Shown in pieces: positions 11,534-22,019 of a stretch of 64,000 bases of DNA. This DNA comes from Cladorrhinum sp. PSN259. Taxonomy: Eukaryota > Ascomycota > Sordariomycetes > Sordariales > Podosporaceae. Position 1 is the stretch's first letter; each line of letters opens with the position of its first letter. The translations under genes were made by a program, and so were the position numbers. The stretch spans positions 346,598-410,597 of the forward strand of contig MU867096.1 in assembly GCA_033725935.1 (NCBI GenBank). The letters are read 5' to 3'. The notes under the pieces were generated by a model. That model worked only from the letters and a program-made list of their open reading frames with translations. It searched no databases and had not been told where the DNA came from.

Positions 11534-12799
11534 CTAGGATTTAATCATGAATATCTGAAAATCGTCAGCACAGTCTGTCACCGGCATTCTGAGGAACCAA
11601 ACACTATGCTTACCTGGTTGAGTGCTGCGCTGTCTGCAAAAGCCATCTTCTTCTGGGCGATAAATCTTGACCTCGCCAAATAACGGGTTGAGGTTGTCAC
11701 AGGGGTCGAGTAGCCACTGCCGCTTGGTGTCGAAACACCACTTTCAGCGATAGTGCTGTCCTCTTTCCTTCGCTTCTTTTCTTTGGAAGCTCCATCTTCT
11801 AACTCGCTCCCGGTATCTGAGGCCTGCTTTTCCTTTCTCCTCCTCTCCTTTTTCTCCTTCTTTTCCTTCCTTTCTTTCTTTTCTTTCTTGGCCTTCTTTT
11901 TCTCCTTCTTGGCCTTCTTGGTATCCTCTGCAGAACCCTCCACATCGTCAGAAGACTCATCGGCCGCCTGTTCCTTATCCGTCTTCAGCTTTCTACTGGA
12001 TTTTGCTGAACTGAATCCTCCGATATCACCCTCCTCGGAATCTGTCTTCCGCTGTTTTGATTTTTTATCCTTTTTACCCTTCTTCTTATCCTTTGCAGTT
12101 TCGCTGTCTGTTCCAGCGTCGGGGTCTGTTTTCCTCTTCTTGGATCTCTTTTCCTTCTTGCGTGCCTTTTCTTCGTCTCGGTCGGTATCCCGCTCGGCCT
12201 TCCGCTTTTTGGACTTCTTTTCGGTCGGTTCGTCCGCTGTGCTCTCCTCAGTCGCCTCTGTGTATTCAGCTTGCCCTGTGATGTCTGATGAGCTCGTGCT
12301 ATCTCTATCAAGCTTTTCTTTTACAACATCGCCGACCAAGAACCCGCCTGGAACAAAGCGAATCATTCCCACTTTCCGGTCGAGGTAAAGGTTGAGCTTC
12401 AAATTGTCGCGCTCTCTCTTCTCCGTCTCGAGAATATCTTCGCTCTTGCCATTGAGGCGCCCGAGCAAGTGCTGAAACGCATCCAGACCTGTGCACTCAT
12501 CACCGTTATTCCGCTTGGCCCCCAAACCGAGCATATCGTCCTTGAGAACGACGCGAATGTGCGATGCACTCGCTTCGCTGTGATATGCGGTGTGGGTTGC
12601 ATCATGAGCTCCGAGATATTGGCCCGGCTCCCACCCCTGAGACCTCAGCATCCTCTGTCCGAACGACTCAGTGTTTCGCGACCATTTTGTGTTGTTTGGG
12701 TCGTTCCCAAGCCTCCGCTTGCTATTTGGGCAATTGGTCAGCTCTCATACGTTGTACAGAATCAAGTTCACCTTACTTCTTTGTGCCGGCTAGACCCAT
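11534..12799 (-). CDS. PXR1: PXR1/PinX1-like G-patch protein
   Basis: PXR1 is a nucleolar G-patch protein. In yeast it stimulates the helicase Prp43 during rRNA/snoRNA maturation and can inhibit telomerase. Three exons: 12799-12777, 12721-11614 and 11554-11534, giving 383 residues. Exon 1 encodes MGLAGTK. Exon 2 continues with the family block DPNNTKWSRNTESFGQ and the G-patch (about residues 28-75, SQGWEPGQYLGA, then ASASHIRVVLKDDMLGLGA), followed by TGLDAFQHLLGRLNGK. The middle, about residues 150-330, is Lys/Glu/Asp low complexity. The last exon has only 21 nt and supplies the typical ending IFMIKS; without it the frame runs into an unrelated tail. Both introns have good sites (GTAAGG...ATAG, GTAAGC...TTTCAG with TGCTGAC branch). 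Start divergent from the gene at 13644. Confidence 0.93.
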
Positions 12800-13643
12800 T
12801 CTAAAGCAAAAGTCGCTCAGCGAAACTGAGGGTTGGAACTTGGAGGGCGATGGTTGGATTCCGGAATTCCAAAGTTCCAGAGTCCCAGTGTTGACGGTGG
12901 AACTTTTTTGGCGGGGAACGGTTGCAAAAAGGGTTTGGCAAACACCGCCCAAATGTGGGGCACTGCCAAGCCCATCAAATGTTTGGCGAGGGCATGAGGT
13001 TCAAGGATGCCCCTTTTTTGGCCAGGGGCCGATGATCCTCTCAGCATTGTCGAACTGTTCCAGATTGTCTTGATGGTCATCATGAATCCCTTGGATAATA
13101 TCCAACTTATCATCCTCATACCAGCTGTTGCTATCTGTCATCCCTAGTCTGTGACTAAGGAAAGGTGTGCTACGATGTTTATATTATCTTAAACGTATCG
13201 CAAGCAATGCTACCACTCAATACAGCTTTCTTGCTCCAGAGTGAATACAGGCAATTGCCGGACATGAGATACCTACCTAAATCTGAAATAGCAAAGGCGT
13301 TGATGGCTTCCAGGTTGGCTGAAGCTCTCTTGTGGGGGAAAATATATCTGAAGTCGCCCTTTCCTACCCTGAGCAGAGACGCGGACGCTCCTTCCCCTGA
13401 TTGTCTGGCTGAATGATTAGTAGTACCGAGCCTGATTGGCATCTGGGAACTTCGTCGACATACCTACCTTCTACCTTGGTAGTTTCCCCACAAACTTGAA
13501 CTCGGACCTCAAATATCGCAGCCGCTTGTTTAACCTCCACGGTCTAACAGAATTCGCTCCTCATCTGCCGATTGTAGCTTCCTCTATCCGTGCGCCGCTC
13601 TGACGTGACAGCCCTACAGACTAACTTTGAAGCTCTCGTCACA
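12800..13643. promoter_or_regulatory. Divergent intergenic region between PXR1 and the coiled-coil gene
   Basis: 844 bp separate the two start codons, so this must contain both promoters. I recognise no specific element. The open frames inside it are not supported. Confidence 0.4.
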
Positions 13644-14692
13644 ATGTCTCGCAAATTAGATCTGGACATCGGTGATGAGTTTGACGAGTACGAGAAGCAG
13701 CTTAAGGATGCTGTGGCCACTCGAGGACGCCTGATGAAGGTACCAACATATCACTGCCATTTTTCATTTCCCACTCTAAAAGAAATTTGCAGGCGAATGA
13801 ACTTCGTGATCAGAAGCGCAAGGCCTTGCGCAAAGCAGTTGCCCTCTCCATCGATAAGGTTCAGGCACGCATCAAGAAGCGGGTTGAAAAATTTACATCC
13901 GAACAAAGAACGCGCCAGTACGCACTTCATCCCTGATTTGATCTCTTCATAACAAGAATGGTCGGTTAACGGAATCAATTTCTCACCAGAGTTGTGAAAG
14001 AGGTCACTTTTGCCCGTCGCATCAGAAAGCTGATGGGCCAACATGATGAGAAATTCAGCCAGATGGTGAAGTTTCTTCTTGACGGACGTCAGCACGCCAT
14101 CAACTTTGCTCTGCAGTTTCATACTGTCCACAAGAATAACTGCGAAGAGCTGACGATGGCGTTGAAGATCAAAGACCCCGTGGTGAAAGAGGCCGTCGAA
14201 GCAAAGAAGCCGGCTCAAGAAGAGCAGGACGACATCGACATACAGGATTTGTTTGACTTTGCCATGAAGATTGTCCAACCTCAGCAGCAACAGAACGCGG
14301 AAGTGGCGACCGGCGAGGCAGCTGTTGAAGAGCAATCGAGACTGAAGCCAACAGCTTCCAGTATCAAAAGTGTCAGGGGAAAACGTCCTGGGGATGTTGA
14401 GGGTAAACGCCCAGCAGCCAAGTCTGTGACCATTCCGGAGAATCCTGTCACAGCGGCACATTTCGTCGATTATACCCCCAAGAAGCGCAAGCGGGACAGT
14501 TACTTGCTAGATCTGAAGCGGGCAGAGAATGATATGACGAATCTCACTGACAAGCAACGATTCCGCACTGCTGCTAAGCGGAAGGAGGTGGAGACCATCG
14601 TCTTGGACAGTTCCTCAAGTGTTTCTCCTGATTTTGCGCCGACTGTGGGCCTGAAGTCTGCCATGAAGCGAACCAGAAGGCACGAGCTCTAA
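13644..14692 (+). CDS. Coiled-coil protein with basic C-terminus, function unknown
   Basis: Three exons: 13644-13739, 13793-13917 and 13990-14692 (introns 53 and 72 nt), giving 307 residues. The start at 13644 follows ACA and opens MSRKLDLDIGDEFDEYEKQL. The first about 130 residues are charged and predicted helical (KRKALRKAVALSIDKVQARI, RQVVKEVTFARRIRKLMGQH), consistent with a coiled coil. The rest is Glu/Gln-rich and then Lys/Arg-rich with nuclear-localisation-like stretches (TPKKRKRDS near the C-terminal third, MKRTRRHEL at the end). This suggests a nuclear protein. I do not recognise the family. Exon phases are consistent, so the splicing is well supported even though the function is not. 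Confidence 0.8.
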
Positions 14693-15102
14693 TACCAGCC
14701 ACTTACGTGTGTTGTGATTTCAAGGCGGACAAGTTTCCTTGCTATTCTCGGTTGCAAATGGCAGGATGAGTTTTGATATCCTGAGCATTTGGTGTCGTAG
14801 CTGGATAGATGGTTAATCTAGGGAAGCAAAGTGTATCAATCTTTGTCTGGGTGAGAGATTGAAAGAGGAGAAATTCAGTTGGAGGGAAAGATCTATGTAT
14901 AGTTACTAACCAAATGCCCAAATCCTTCTACATATTCCTCTTTCTCCGTCATGTTTTGGAAGCCCCTTGAAAAAAAAAAACCCCAGAAACGCCGTTTGCC
15001 ATGTTATATCATGCGTGTGCAGTGTATTTTACAAGTCGTACAGCAGATCCCATCAACGGAAAGCATGCGGATATATCCTCTATTGCCCACGTTTTATTTC
15101 CT
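14693..15102. other. Convergent 3' region
   Basis: 410 bp between two converging genes. It holds their 3' untranslated regions; nothing else is seen. Confidence 0.5.
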
Positions 15103-15520
15103 CTATACCTTGAAACCGAACCCGGCCATGCAGCTCTTGTAGAGGTCTATCGTGGAGAGGCAGTCCTTTTGGGGATCGGCGGCGTTGGAGAAGAGCATGC
15201 ACTCGTCGCGCTTCTGCTTTTCTTCTTTGCAGACGCAGCAGGGCTGTTTTCAATCTGCATTTAGTATTCGTTTCGTGGCCCGGTGAATGGTTGAATGGGG
15301 AGAGGGGAGAGGCGGGCGCCCACCTTGGGTTTCGAAGCAGCAGCAGCAGCAGCGGGGCCGGCATCGGTAGCAGTGCCGGCGGCCGTCTTAGCAGCTGATG
15401 CAAGAGCTGATTTTTAACATTTGGTCAGCAAATGCATTTGCTCTCTTTTTAAAAGCTGAGGGAAAAGGTTGGAAGTGGCTTTCTCGTACGAAGTGGGCAA
15501 GCTTCTGCGGCCGAAGACAT
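15103..15520 (-). CDS. COX17: Cytochrome c oxidase copper chaperone Cox17
   Basis: Cox17 carries Cu(I) in the mitochondrial intermembrane space to Sco1 and Cox11 for cytochrome oxidase assembly. Three exons: 15520-15490, 15406-15324 and 15243-15103, introns 83 and 80 nt, giving 84 residues. The copper-binding CC is in KPCCVCKEEK, followed by the twin CX9C motif: Cys-Lys...Asp-Glu-Cys in the first half and CLSTIDLYKSC in the second. The protein ends GFGFKV. All six conserved cysteines are present. The N-terminus before the CC motif is Ala-rich and some 15 residues longer than in yeast Cox17. No complete frame exists without splicing, which is why it is easily missed. Confidence 0.93.
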
Positions 15521-16048
15521 TATGACGGCGAATATCTGGGTTGAGATTTTTGTGAGGCTTTGCGCAAGTTTGTCAGTTTGACGGGATGGCAGCTGTTCGC
15601 AATAAATTTTGGGCGCAGTTGATTTGTCAATTGCGCTTATTTAGATGCTGCTATCCGAGAACTTCCAGAACATTTTCCCGTTAAAGTTGGGTGCTGGGGT
15701 TGCTGCAGTGTGAAATGCCAAGACGGGTGATGGCGTCAGCGGGACTTTGGGACAGGTGGGGCCAAGGTCAGCTGATACCCCTGATGGTCACCATGGTGAT
15801 GCGGGGGATGTTTTGTTTCTCGATGTCAAAAGATGTGGTGTGGAAGGCAGGCAGAGAAAGTGACAAAAAAGCTCACCTGCAGCCTCGTGAGGAGGCGGGC
15901 AGGCTACGAAAACCCCAGCTGCCCATACGCTTGCTAGGGGTTTTCTTTGCGGCGGCCGAAGACACCCGCACCACACGAGGATGCAGATGAATTCGCGGAG
16001 ATTGGAAACTCCGTCACCAACACTAGGGTGGAAGAGATCCGCGAGAGG
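15521..16048. other. Upstream of COX17, no gene seen
   Basis: About 530 bp between COX17 and the tRNA-like element. It should include the COX17 promoter. No recognisable elements. Confidence 0.4.
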
Positions 16049-16123
16049 TGCTCACACCGGGGCTCGAACCCGGTGGGCGCTGGCGTGCCCTCGACGCCCC
16101 AATACCGCTAGGCCACTCACCTA
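16049..16123 (-). pseudogene. tRNA-like element (tRNA pseudogene or SINE head)
   Basis: On the minus strand there is a good pol III A box (TGGCCTAGCGG, 16105-16115) and B box (GGTTCGAGCC, 16061-16070) at normal tRNA spacing. An anticodon-type hairpin is present (GGCGT stem, loop CGAGGGC, ACGCC), which would read AGG (Pro). The T arm is a perfect 7-bp stem. However, the 7 nt expected as the 5' acceptor strand (AGGTGAG) do not pair with those at the 3' side (TGTGAGC), so it does not close as a functional tRNA. It is either a decayed tRNA or the head of a tRNA-derived SINE. I see no poly-A tail or target-site duplication. Confidence 0.5.
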
Positions 16124-16367
16124 TTTGGATTGTGACCATTGGGGCGTCGTTCGGTGGTGGGAGCTCACTGGACCTTGTATATAATATTGGCTGGGGGACT
16201 TGCACATACAATTCGGATAGGAATTTGCGGTGGTAGTCTCACAGCCCATTGGCTCCGAAGCTTGGTATCATTCCGACTCCCGTCCAATGTACGGCAACGC
16301 TCTAACATGATGAGGCTTCAAATTAGCACTATATAGAACAGACCTCCTTCCAGAGTGGTATTTTTAT

Positions 16368-19300
16368 TCAACCCCTAAAATCAATCAAATCCCCCACCAT
16401 TGCTAACTGGTACTTTTCAATCCCCTCCCTCAGTCTAACTAGCACACCAGCAGCCAGCATCTTTACTTGCTCCTCCTCTCCACCTTCATCGCCTCCCCTC
16501 AATCCAGCAAACACCCCCGCCGTCCACTCCTGCGCTTCAATCACTTCTCGACCCATCTCCATGCAAACATCCCGCATCCGATCCTCATTAACATCCAACA
16601 ACGACACAAACCCAAAGAGAATTGCTCTCGTGACGGGCAAATCGCCTACCGCCTGTGCTCGAATGCTCGTGTGCAACAATAACCTCCAGAACTCAGCAGT
16701 CATTTGTGGCAATGACAAGGTGCTGGGTCCTGATGCGTGGATCAGAATCGCCAATGTCTTGAGGTAGAGAGAGAGCAGATACGGTTGGAACATGATTCCC
16801 CGCATCCGGGAGGAGGCAGACGAGTGAAGTGCTGCTTGGAAACGCGCAGTAAGTGGAGAGAAAAATGAAGTAGAGATCAGACTGGCCGTCGTGTTTGGAA
16901 TACTTCGGATGCGGGGTTTGGTGCGAGTAATGTGGCGGACTTTTGAGGGATTGTCGAGGCGAGATGTGAAAGTAGAGAGCTTGAGTGCATCCGGACCGGT
17001 AGCTGCATCCGCGGCTGTTGCGGCCATGGGAGCGAGAAAGTCAGAGGTGAGGGAGCCGGCGATGCCGTCAAGAGCATTTGTGGGAAGAGCTTTGAGGTTT
17101 GAAGAAGGCTTTTGATAGGTGGTCGATGGACCGTGGTTGAGGTACAACTTCTCAACTCTTTCGGGGAGGGCTTTGGATGGAAACGACGCTGCTGCCGCGT
17201 ATGATGAAGTGTCAAAACCCGCGATCTCACGTGCACTGAGCCCTAGGACAATGAGAACTGAGGCTCTCTGGGAGATCGAGTAATCGCCGTCAAAAAAGGT
17301 TTTCGCAAACCACTGACCCATCAGTTTCGGTTGGGCTACAACGAGAGCAATCATTCCCTGGACTCGAAGTTCGTCAAAGTCTACGATTTCGAAGCGGTCA
17401 CTCAGACCAACGAGGAGCGAAGCGACCTCTTCAGCATGTTCTGAGACCTCCGTTCCGTAGTCTGCTTTCCGCCGGATGAGAGTTGGCGCCGTTGTAAGGG
17501 CGAGCTTTTGGTGATCGTAATTGTCCGAGTCACGGAGATACTTGATTAGATCTCTGATGTAGACAGGGGCTTTGGGCTTGTCTCTTCTGACTAAAGTCGG
17601 ATCGTCATCCGAGTCTTCATCGTCGGAGTCCGGTTTCGCATAAGGAACGATATCGTCCTCTTCGGGAGCCTCCTCATCGCTAAGTTCCTCTATGACAAAT
17701 CCTGTTTGTGCAGGCTGAGTTGGTGGCTTCCTGCTAACAGGTTGTGGGGTGGTTTTCTGCTTTGTTCGTTCTGGTTGTGGTTTAAATAAGGGATCCAAAG
17801 ATCCAATGTCATCCGAGACGGTCGCCAACTCCTTATACCATTTACCTTCGTCCTCGTTTGTTTCCTCCATTTGGAAGTTGAGTCGCTTGTCGCCCTTATC
17901 GACAAGACTGGAGAGACCTTCACCGACAACCATACCGAGGAAACGTGCTCTTTGGTGAGGTGCTGCCAACCGGTTCGAGATAGCAGTCATCCAAACGCCA
18001 GTTCTCATCATCAACGCCAACTTTATTGGCGACTTCCTGTAGACGTATCCAGAGCTCAGCAGTAGGACTTGCGCGTGTGCTGTTTGCAGAGATGATTAGT
18101 GAACACCATGCAAGACTGCTGGCATAGAAAGACTTACCCTCTTGTTGAAGCATTGGCGAGTGCTTAATGTAGAGTTGATCTCCAAACTGTCCAAGGTTCT
18201 TTTCTAGAACGTTGAGTATATCATCCCTATTTTGTGAGATTACAGCTAGAACTGATCGTCGAATACCTACACCTTCACCGAGACCGGCACCCGAAGAGCT
18301 TGTAAGCCAATACACTAGCTGGTCTTTCAAACTCTCATTTTCTCCAACAATCGACTTCAAAGCGCCGGCGACTGCGGATATAAGCAATTTGCTTTGCTCA
18401 CTTTCACAGTGTCCCAAACGGTCAAGGTAGTCAACGGATAGTTGCTTAAGTGTCGAAAACAATATTTTGCGCTGCTCAGATGGTGGCAAGTTGCTCAACA
18501 AGAGACCGAATCTGCTGCCGTCTACCTCTTTCTTGAGCACCATCTCAGACAAGATGGATTTCATGAGTGCATCCGTGTGGCCAAGCTTAAGTGCCTTGGA
18601 AAACAAGTCAGATCCAAACTTTGGATGATCAGGTGCCTTGCCAGACTGTTGCCATTTAACAACATTCCGGCCCAACCAAAGGGTATACTGCGATGCATCC
18701 GCAGGCCAGACATCGTCGATCGTGTTATTTGTGTTGCTCGTCTTGACAATTTGCTCCGCCTCAGCGGCCAACGAAATGATTCGCCCACCTCCCAAGGTGG
18801 TCAGGATTTCCTGCACCCTCGGTCTTACTCGTGCCGGGCTGTTTTGGCCAGTTGTTGCTACTTGCCATGCCTCCAGAATCCAGCCGTCTCCCTTGAGGAG
18901 ATTGCTCAGAAGGTCGAGGAGGATGCCTAGGTTTACTGTAATGTCTGGCCTCTTCATTTGCCCTCGTGCTTCTGACTTGAACTCCTGTATGAGTGACCGT
19001 AGTCTAACGAGAATTCCATTGATGCCGGTGATGCTTGAAAGACAATAGAGGAGGAGCCTGAAACCGGAACTCTTGCTCTCTTGTCCATCTTCTTTGAGTA
19101 ATGCCCAAAAGTTCGGTACGATTTCTGCAACCAGCGCTTGGACGAGTTGAGCACTCAGAGGGCTTGGTATTTTGATGCTGGGCACATCACTGCCATCCTT
19201 CTGATCGCGAGATAGGAAGCGCAAAGCTGAGACCAATGAGTCGTAGCTGGGTTCGTGTTTCAATTTCTCGAGCACGTCTTCGGACGAGGAGATGGGGCTT

Positions 19301-19419
19301 GAATGTGCCTGCTGTTGGTTCTCTTTTGTTTCCTGAATGCTGATCTGGCGGAAAAGGTCCGAGTCCGGATCGTTATTTCTAATGCGAACTGTGCTCACTG
19401 GTGATAGGAGCTCATCCAT
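16368..19419 (-). CDS. TEL2: Telomere length regulation protein Tel2 (TTT complex)
   Basis: Tel2 (Rad-5/Clk-2) forms the TTT complex with Tti1/Tti2 and stabilises PIKK kinases (ATM, ATR, TOR) with Hsp90. Two exons: 19419-18138 and 18079-16368, intron 58 nt (GTAAGT...AACAG, branch CACTAAT), giving 997 residues, the usual size. The second exon's frame is open upstream and gives RKSPIKLALMMRTGVWMTAI, SNRLAAPHQRARFLGMVVGE and GLSSLVDKGDKRLNFQ, the conserved Tel2 helical-repeat block. An acidic linker (EELSDEEAPEEDDIVPYA) precedes the C-terminal domain (from about DPTLVRRDKPKAPVYIRDLI), typical of the Tel2 C-terminal fold. It shares a 558-bp divergent promoter with UBA3. Name assigned from family motifs; no enzyme activity expected. 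Confidence 0.92.
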
Positions 19420-19977
19420 GGTTGTCGATATTTGGTCGTAAGTGATCTGAAATCACTCCCAAGCTGCCAAGAGTCAGTATCATGCACTCGAAGTTCATTA
19501 CAAGAACATTCTTACAATAATCTAGAAATTACAAGTCAATAACACATGATAAAGTGTTAGGTCGATGTTTGGATTTCTAACACAACAGTTGGCCGTATTT
19601 GTGAGTAGGGGGTAGATTACCGGCTTCGGTGTGAGTTGCCCGAGGTACTATGTAGGTAGTTCAGGCAGAGCTTCCGATGCCAGTGTAATTCCCAGGGAAG
19701 GCACAGTGAGCCGCCGCAAAGCAGGGGCGTCTTTGGAACGAGAGGGCGGGCTGCAGCTTAAGTTCTGAACCTAAGAAATGTGTTACGGCTATTGGATTTA
19801 AGTTGAATTTTGTCAAAGTCAATTTGGAACTATCTCCAAAAAGAACTGTTCGTTCGTACCCATCTTATATAACATAGAAGCTCACTACAGCTGCTCATCT
19901 CGAGCTTTCAGCGCTGTTAGCCGCTAATTGAAGCACCATCCACCTATCGATAACAAAATAGTTGCGATAAGGCCGCC
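19420..19977. promoter_or_regulatory. Divergent promoter region TEL2 / UBA3
   Basis: 558 bp between the two start codons. No diagnostic element recognised by eye. Confidence 0.45.
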
Positions 19978-21408
19978 ATGAATGCGCTAACGGGGAACAT
20001 TGACAACCTGGAGCTTGAGCCCCTCCATCACCAACCTCACCAAGAACACACCACCTCGACCATCCTGACGGAGGACGCCGTCACGCAAGGTATCATGGCC
20101 TCCGATGACGACGTCAAGGTATATCCGGCCTCTGAGCCAGCTAGATGGAAATACCTCGACAACATCCGCACCCGCCCGGGGCCATTTACCAACCGTGATG
20201 TGTTCGACGGCAAGAATGTGGCCGAGTACATGGAGAAGATGAAGGTGTTGGTCATTGGCGCCGGCGGTCTGGGCTGTGAGATCCTCAAGAATCTCTCCAT
20301 GTCCGGGTTCAAGGACATCCATGTCATCGACATGGACACGATCGACGTCTCGAACCTCAACCGCCAGTTCCTCTTCCGCCAGGCAGATGTCGGCAAATCC
20401 AAGGCCGAGGTGGCCGCGAAGTTCGTCATGAAGCGTGTCAAGGGCGTCAAGATCACCCCGCACAACTGCAAGATTCAAGACTTCGATGAGGACTTTTATA
20501 TGCAGTTTCAGCTTGTCGTCTGTGGTCTGGACAGCATTGAGGCCCGCCGATGGATCAATGCGACGCTAGTTAACATGGTCGACGAGGAGGTTGAAGACAG
20601 CTATAAGCCCCTAATCGATGGGGGCACCGAAGGCTTCAAGGGTCAAGCGCGTGTTATCCTTCCGACCGTTACCTCGTGCATCGAATGCCAGCTCGACATG
20701 CACGCACCGCGAGCCGCCGTTCCCCTCTGTACCCTAGCCAGCATCCCCCGTCAGCCTGAACACTGCGTCGAGTGGGCACACATAATCGCCTGGGAAAACG
20801 AGAAACCCTTCCCCAAACTCGACAACGACGACCCAGAGCATGTCAACTGGCTGTACCAAAAAGCACTCTCCCGAGCTCACGAGTTCAACATCGCAGGCGT
20901 GACCTACTCCCTCACCCAAGGAGTGGTTAAAAACATCATCCCTGCCATCGCAGCCACCAACTCGGTCATTGCCGCCGCATGCTGCAATGAGGCACTCAAA
21001 ATAGCATCCAACTGTGCGCCATTCCTTGGCTTCCCAGACAATAACTACATGATGTACTCGGGCAATGACAGCATCTACACTTATACATTCAAGCACGAGA
21101 AGAAAGATGACTGCCCAGTCTGCGGTAACCTTGCGCGAGAGCTGACCGTTGATCCTACATGGACTCTCAAGGAGCTTGTCGACTCGTTTGCTGCCCGTCC
21201 TGAAGCTCAACTAAAGAAACCTAGCATCCGCGCAGAGGGCAAAACACTCTATATGCAGTCTCCTGCTAGTTTGGAACTGCAGACGAGGCCAAACCTGGAG
21301 AAGACCTTGATCGAGCTCGGCTTAGAGGAAAGGCAGGAGATTGGCGTCACGGATCCGGCGTTTGCGACTGTTTCGTTCAAGTTTAAGCTCAAGTTTACCA
21401 GCAAATAG
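19978..21408 (+). CDS. UBA3: NEDD8-activating enzyme E1 catalytic subunit
   Basis: UBA3 with Ula1/NAE1 adenylates NEDD8 (Rub1), takes it as a thioester and passes it to Ubc12 for cullin neddylation. Single exon, 476 residues. The start ATG (19978) is preceded by GCCGCC; a second ATG in frame at 20095 would remove 39 non-conserved residues. The adenylation domain has the nucleotide-binding GAGGLGCE (94-101), NLNRQFLFR (127-135) and VVCGLDSIEARRWIN. Zinc-binding cysteines are CxxC at 234/237 and 379/382. The catalytic cysteine is Cys251 in VPLCTLASIPRQPEHCVEWA. The C-terminal ubiquitin-like domain that recruits the E2 is present (from about residue 385). Nothing essential is missing. Confidence 0.96.
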   Translation: MNALTGNIDNLELEPLHHQPHQEHTTSTILTEDAVTQGIMASDDDVKVYPASEPARWKYLDNIRTRPGPFTNRDVFDGKNVAEYMEKMKVLVIGAGGLGCEILKNLSMSGFKDIHVIDMDTIDVSNLNRQFLFRQADVGKSKAEVAAKFVMKRVKGVKITPHNCKIQDFDEDFYMQFQLVVCGLDSIEARRWINATLVNMVDEEVEDSYKPLIDGGTEGFKGQARVILPTVTSCIECQLDMHAPRAAVPLCTLASIPRQPEHCVEWAHIIAWENEKPFPKLDNDDPEHVNWLYQKALSRAHEFNIAGVTYSLTQGVVKNIIPAIAATNSVIAAACCNEALKIASNCAPFLGFPDNNYMMYSGNDSIYTYTFKHEKKDDCPVCGNLARELTVDPTWTLKELVDSFAARPEAQLKKPSIRAEGKTLYMQSPASLELQTRPNLEKTLIELGLEERQEIGVTDPAFATVSFKFKLKFTSK

Positions 21409-22019
21409 CCATGAACGGATTTGGTTCAGGCATAATGATGTTAGGCTGGGGCGCTTGGAACTCGGAAACTTTGGTGCTTTATGGCTATGGATCATTTTCT
21501 TCTTCGGCATTTTGCGGGGCATCTGGAGATAAACTGGCATGTGTAACGACGTTAAAGAAAGAGGGCGACAGTATGGCCCAGCATGACAGAGCGGCGCATT
21601 TAAAGAGACATTTGTTTTCTTCTAGTTTTTGTGATTTAAGAGGTTCTCTATTTCATTTTAAACTCCATGGATCAGCCAAACTCTGAACACAAACAGCCTT
21701 GGTGCATCTTACCATGCGCAAAGCACATACAACCGAACTCATAGAGGACTAGAGAAAACGACTAGAGCATCCTTCTATCGTTTTCCTCTCGAAAAAGATT
21801 GTTTCTCTCTAGGTTTCTCTAAACAAACACCAAATACAGAAACAAGCACCAAAAGCCGGCCAGTTATTTCCCATGAATTTTGTTTAACCCCACCAATACG
21901 CCGTTCTCCATATAATGATGAGTGTAAGAAAAAGAAAAGGAGAAAAAGGAGGGTATATCTACACCACCTCTCATAACACCAACGTTACCCAAATTTCTAG
22001 GTTCCCAGGAGAAAACCAA
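21409..22019. other. Convergent 3' region UBA3 / RPC40
   Basis: About 610 bp of A/T-rich DNA with the 3' regions of two converging genes. No gene seen. Confidence 0.5.

Noticed and set aside
11753..12388. 211-codon plus-strand frame of Ser/Phe/Leu
   Set aside because: It is the antisense of the Lys/Glu-rich part of PXR1; low-complexity mirror, no own domain or splice signals.
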